Assembly: GCF_001425055.1 (NCBI RefSeq)
Contig: NZ_LMDK01000021.1
Location: 186,001 to 250,000, forward strand
Direction: 5' to 3'
DNA length: 64,000 bases
From: Pelomonas sp. Root1237
GTDB taxonomy: Bacteria > Pseudomonadota > Gammaproteobacteria > Burkholderiales > Burkholderiaceae_C
Every line of letters begins with the position of its first letter. Position 1 is the first letter of the stretch. Both the position numbers and the translations under genes were made by a program. Positions 63,542-64,000 of the stretch are shown piece by piece. A model generated the notes under the pieces. That model made no database searches. It was not told the DNA's origin and saw only the letters and a list, made by a program, of their open reading frames with translations.

Positions 63542-64000
63542 ATGGTCACCATCCGCCCGCTGAGCAGCAATGACTGCATGCAAACGCTCACCACGCTGCT
63601 GCACCTGTCCTACGCCAGCCTCGCGGCCCAAGGCTGGAACTTCACCGCCGTTGACCAGAGCGTCGACGTGACGCGTGAACGCCTGGCCGGCGCCCATGGC
63701 TTCGTCGCCGAACGGGACGGCCGCTTCGTCGGCACGGTCGCCGTGCGCGGCCCCAAGCCTGCCGGCGAGGCCTACATCGCCGACCCGCCGCCGCCGCTGT
63801 ACACGACGGCTGGCACGGCCATCCTGTCGCAGCTGGCCGTCCACCCGGACTGCCGTGGCCAAGGCATCGCCGAGCGATTGATGGATGCCGCCGAGGCCTG
63901 GGCCTGCGAACAAGGTTTCGCCCGGCTCGCGCTGGACACCGCCGAGCCCGCCGTCGCGCTACGCCGCCGCTACGAGCGCCGCGGCTATGCCACCGTCGGC
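63542..64000 (+). CDS. GNAT acetyltransferase, N-terminal part
   Basis: 153 residues to the right edge, the frame still open. GNAT motifs: VTIRPLSSNDC at the start, HGFVAERDGRFVGTVAVRG near 50-70, ILSQLAVHPDCRGQGIAERLM near 100 (acetyl-CoA pyrophosphate loop Q/RGxGIA), and LDTAEPAVALRRRYERRGY near the end. The acyl acceptor is unknown. It follows the M48 gene by 4 bp and is probably in the same transcription unit; GAAGGG serves as ribosome site. Confidence 0.88.
   Translation, partial: MVTIRPLSSNDCMQTLTTLLHLSYASLAAQGWNFTAVDQSVDVTRERLAGAHGFVAERDGRFVGTVAVRGPKPAGEAYIADPPPPLYTTAGTAILSQLAVHPDCRGQGIAERLMDAAEAWACEQGFARLALDTAEPAVALRRRYERRGYATVG

Overview
The window is about 69% G+C, fully packed with genes on both strands, and reads as chromosome of a Burkholderiales betaproteobacterium, most like the Roseateles/Pelomonas/Rubrivivax group. 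This is inferred from the gene families (CreA, FFLEELY-motif protein, purE-purK-sua5, class II Fba, IorAB-like oxidoreductase, many PAS/GGDEF/EAL proteins), the strong C/G third-position bias and the absence of any phage or IS gene. No rRNA, tRNA, CRISPR array or transposase gene was seen. Both ends cut a gene (a YdeI-like protein on the left, a GNAT acetyltransferase on the right).

Layout. 1-9.6 kb: a membrane diguanylate cyclase, a lipid kinase, then a tight run of D-serine-dehydratase-like enzyme, secreted lactonase, CreA and a degenerate GGDEF protein, followed by an AidB-like acyl-CoA dehydrogenase and a periplasmic binding protein. 9.6-16.6 kb: a signalling cluster of two response regulators, a CHASE3 histidine kinase, a BON lipoprotein, a PAS-GGDEF-EAL protein and small envelope proteins. 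A short motif, (A/T)GTCCTACA, recurs before several of them and may mark a regulon. 16.7-26.8 kb: a proline-rich lipoprotein, M28 peptidase, EF-G paralogue, DUF4440-like protein, a small helix-turn-helix protein with a likely operator pair downstream, small conserved proteins, an HDOD protein and an orphan ECF sigma factor. 26.9-36 kb: Lrp regulator with hppD, hydrolase, FFLEELY protein, FadD, a catalytically degenerate SGNH lipoprotein, and purE-purK-sua5. 36-49 kb: YbbN-type thioredoxin, Ser/Thr kinase, purC, a hybrid histidine kinase whose sensor matches the plant ethylene-binding domain residue for residue, its receiver partner, Fba with an AIG2-like enzyme, and an HTH-ATPase-DUF4325 protein. 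49-64 kb: pirin and flavin reductase, copper-chaperone-like protein, IorAB-type molybdenum enzyme with a TonB receptor, a FecR/LysM plus CHASE2-kinase operon, a TetR regulator with a clear palindromic operator, MCC beta subunit, M48 protease and GNAT.

The most unusual content is non-coding. Four intergenic elements of 266-269 bp (18912, 20863, 35805, 46369) share one geometry: a 31-32 bp outer stem, two inner hairpin arms of about 95-100 bp, and an 8-9 nt linker, together a three-way junction. The arm cores are conserved, and the two arms are inverted copies of one motif. The outer stems have a different sequence at each locus yet stay almost perfectly self-complementary. Three of the four lie between divergent genes. 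I do not recognise this family. A second, simpler REP-like family (three triple-hairpin copies) and a third hairpin family (two copies) are also present.
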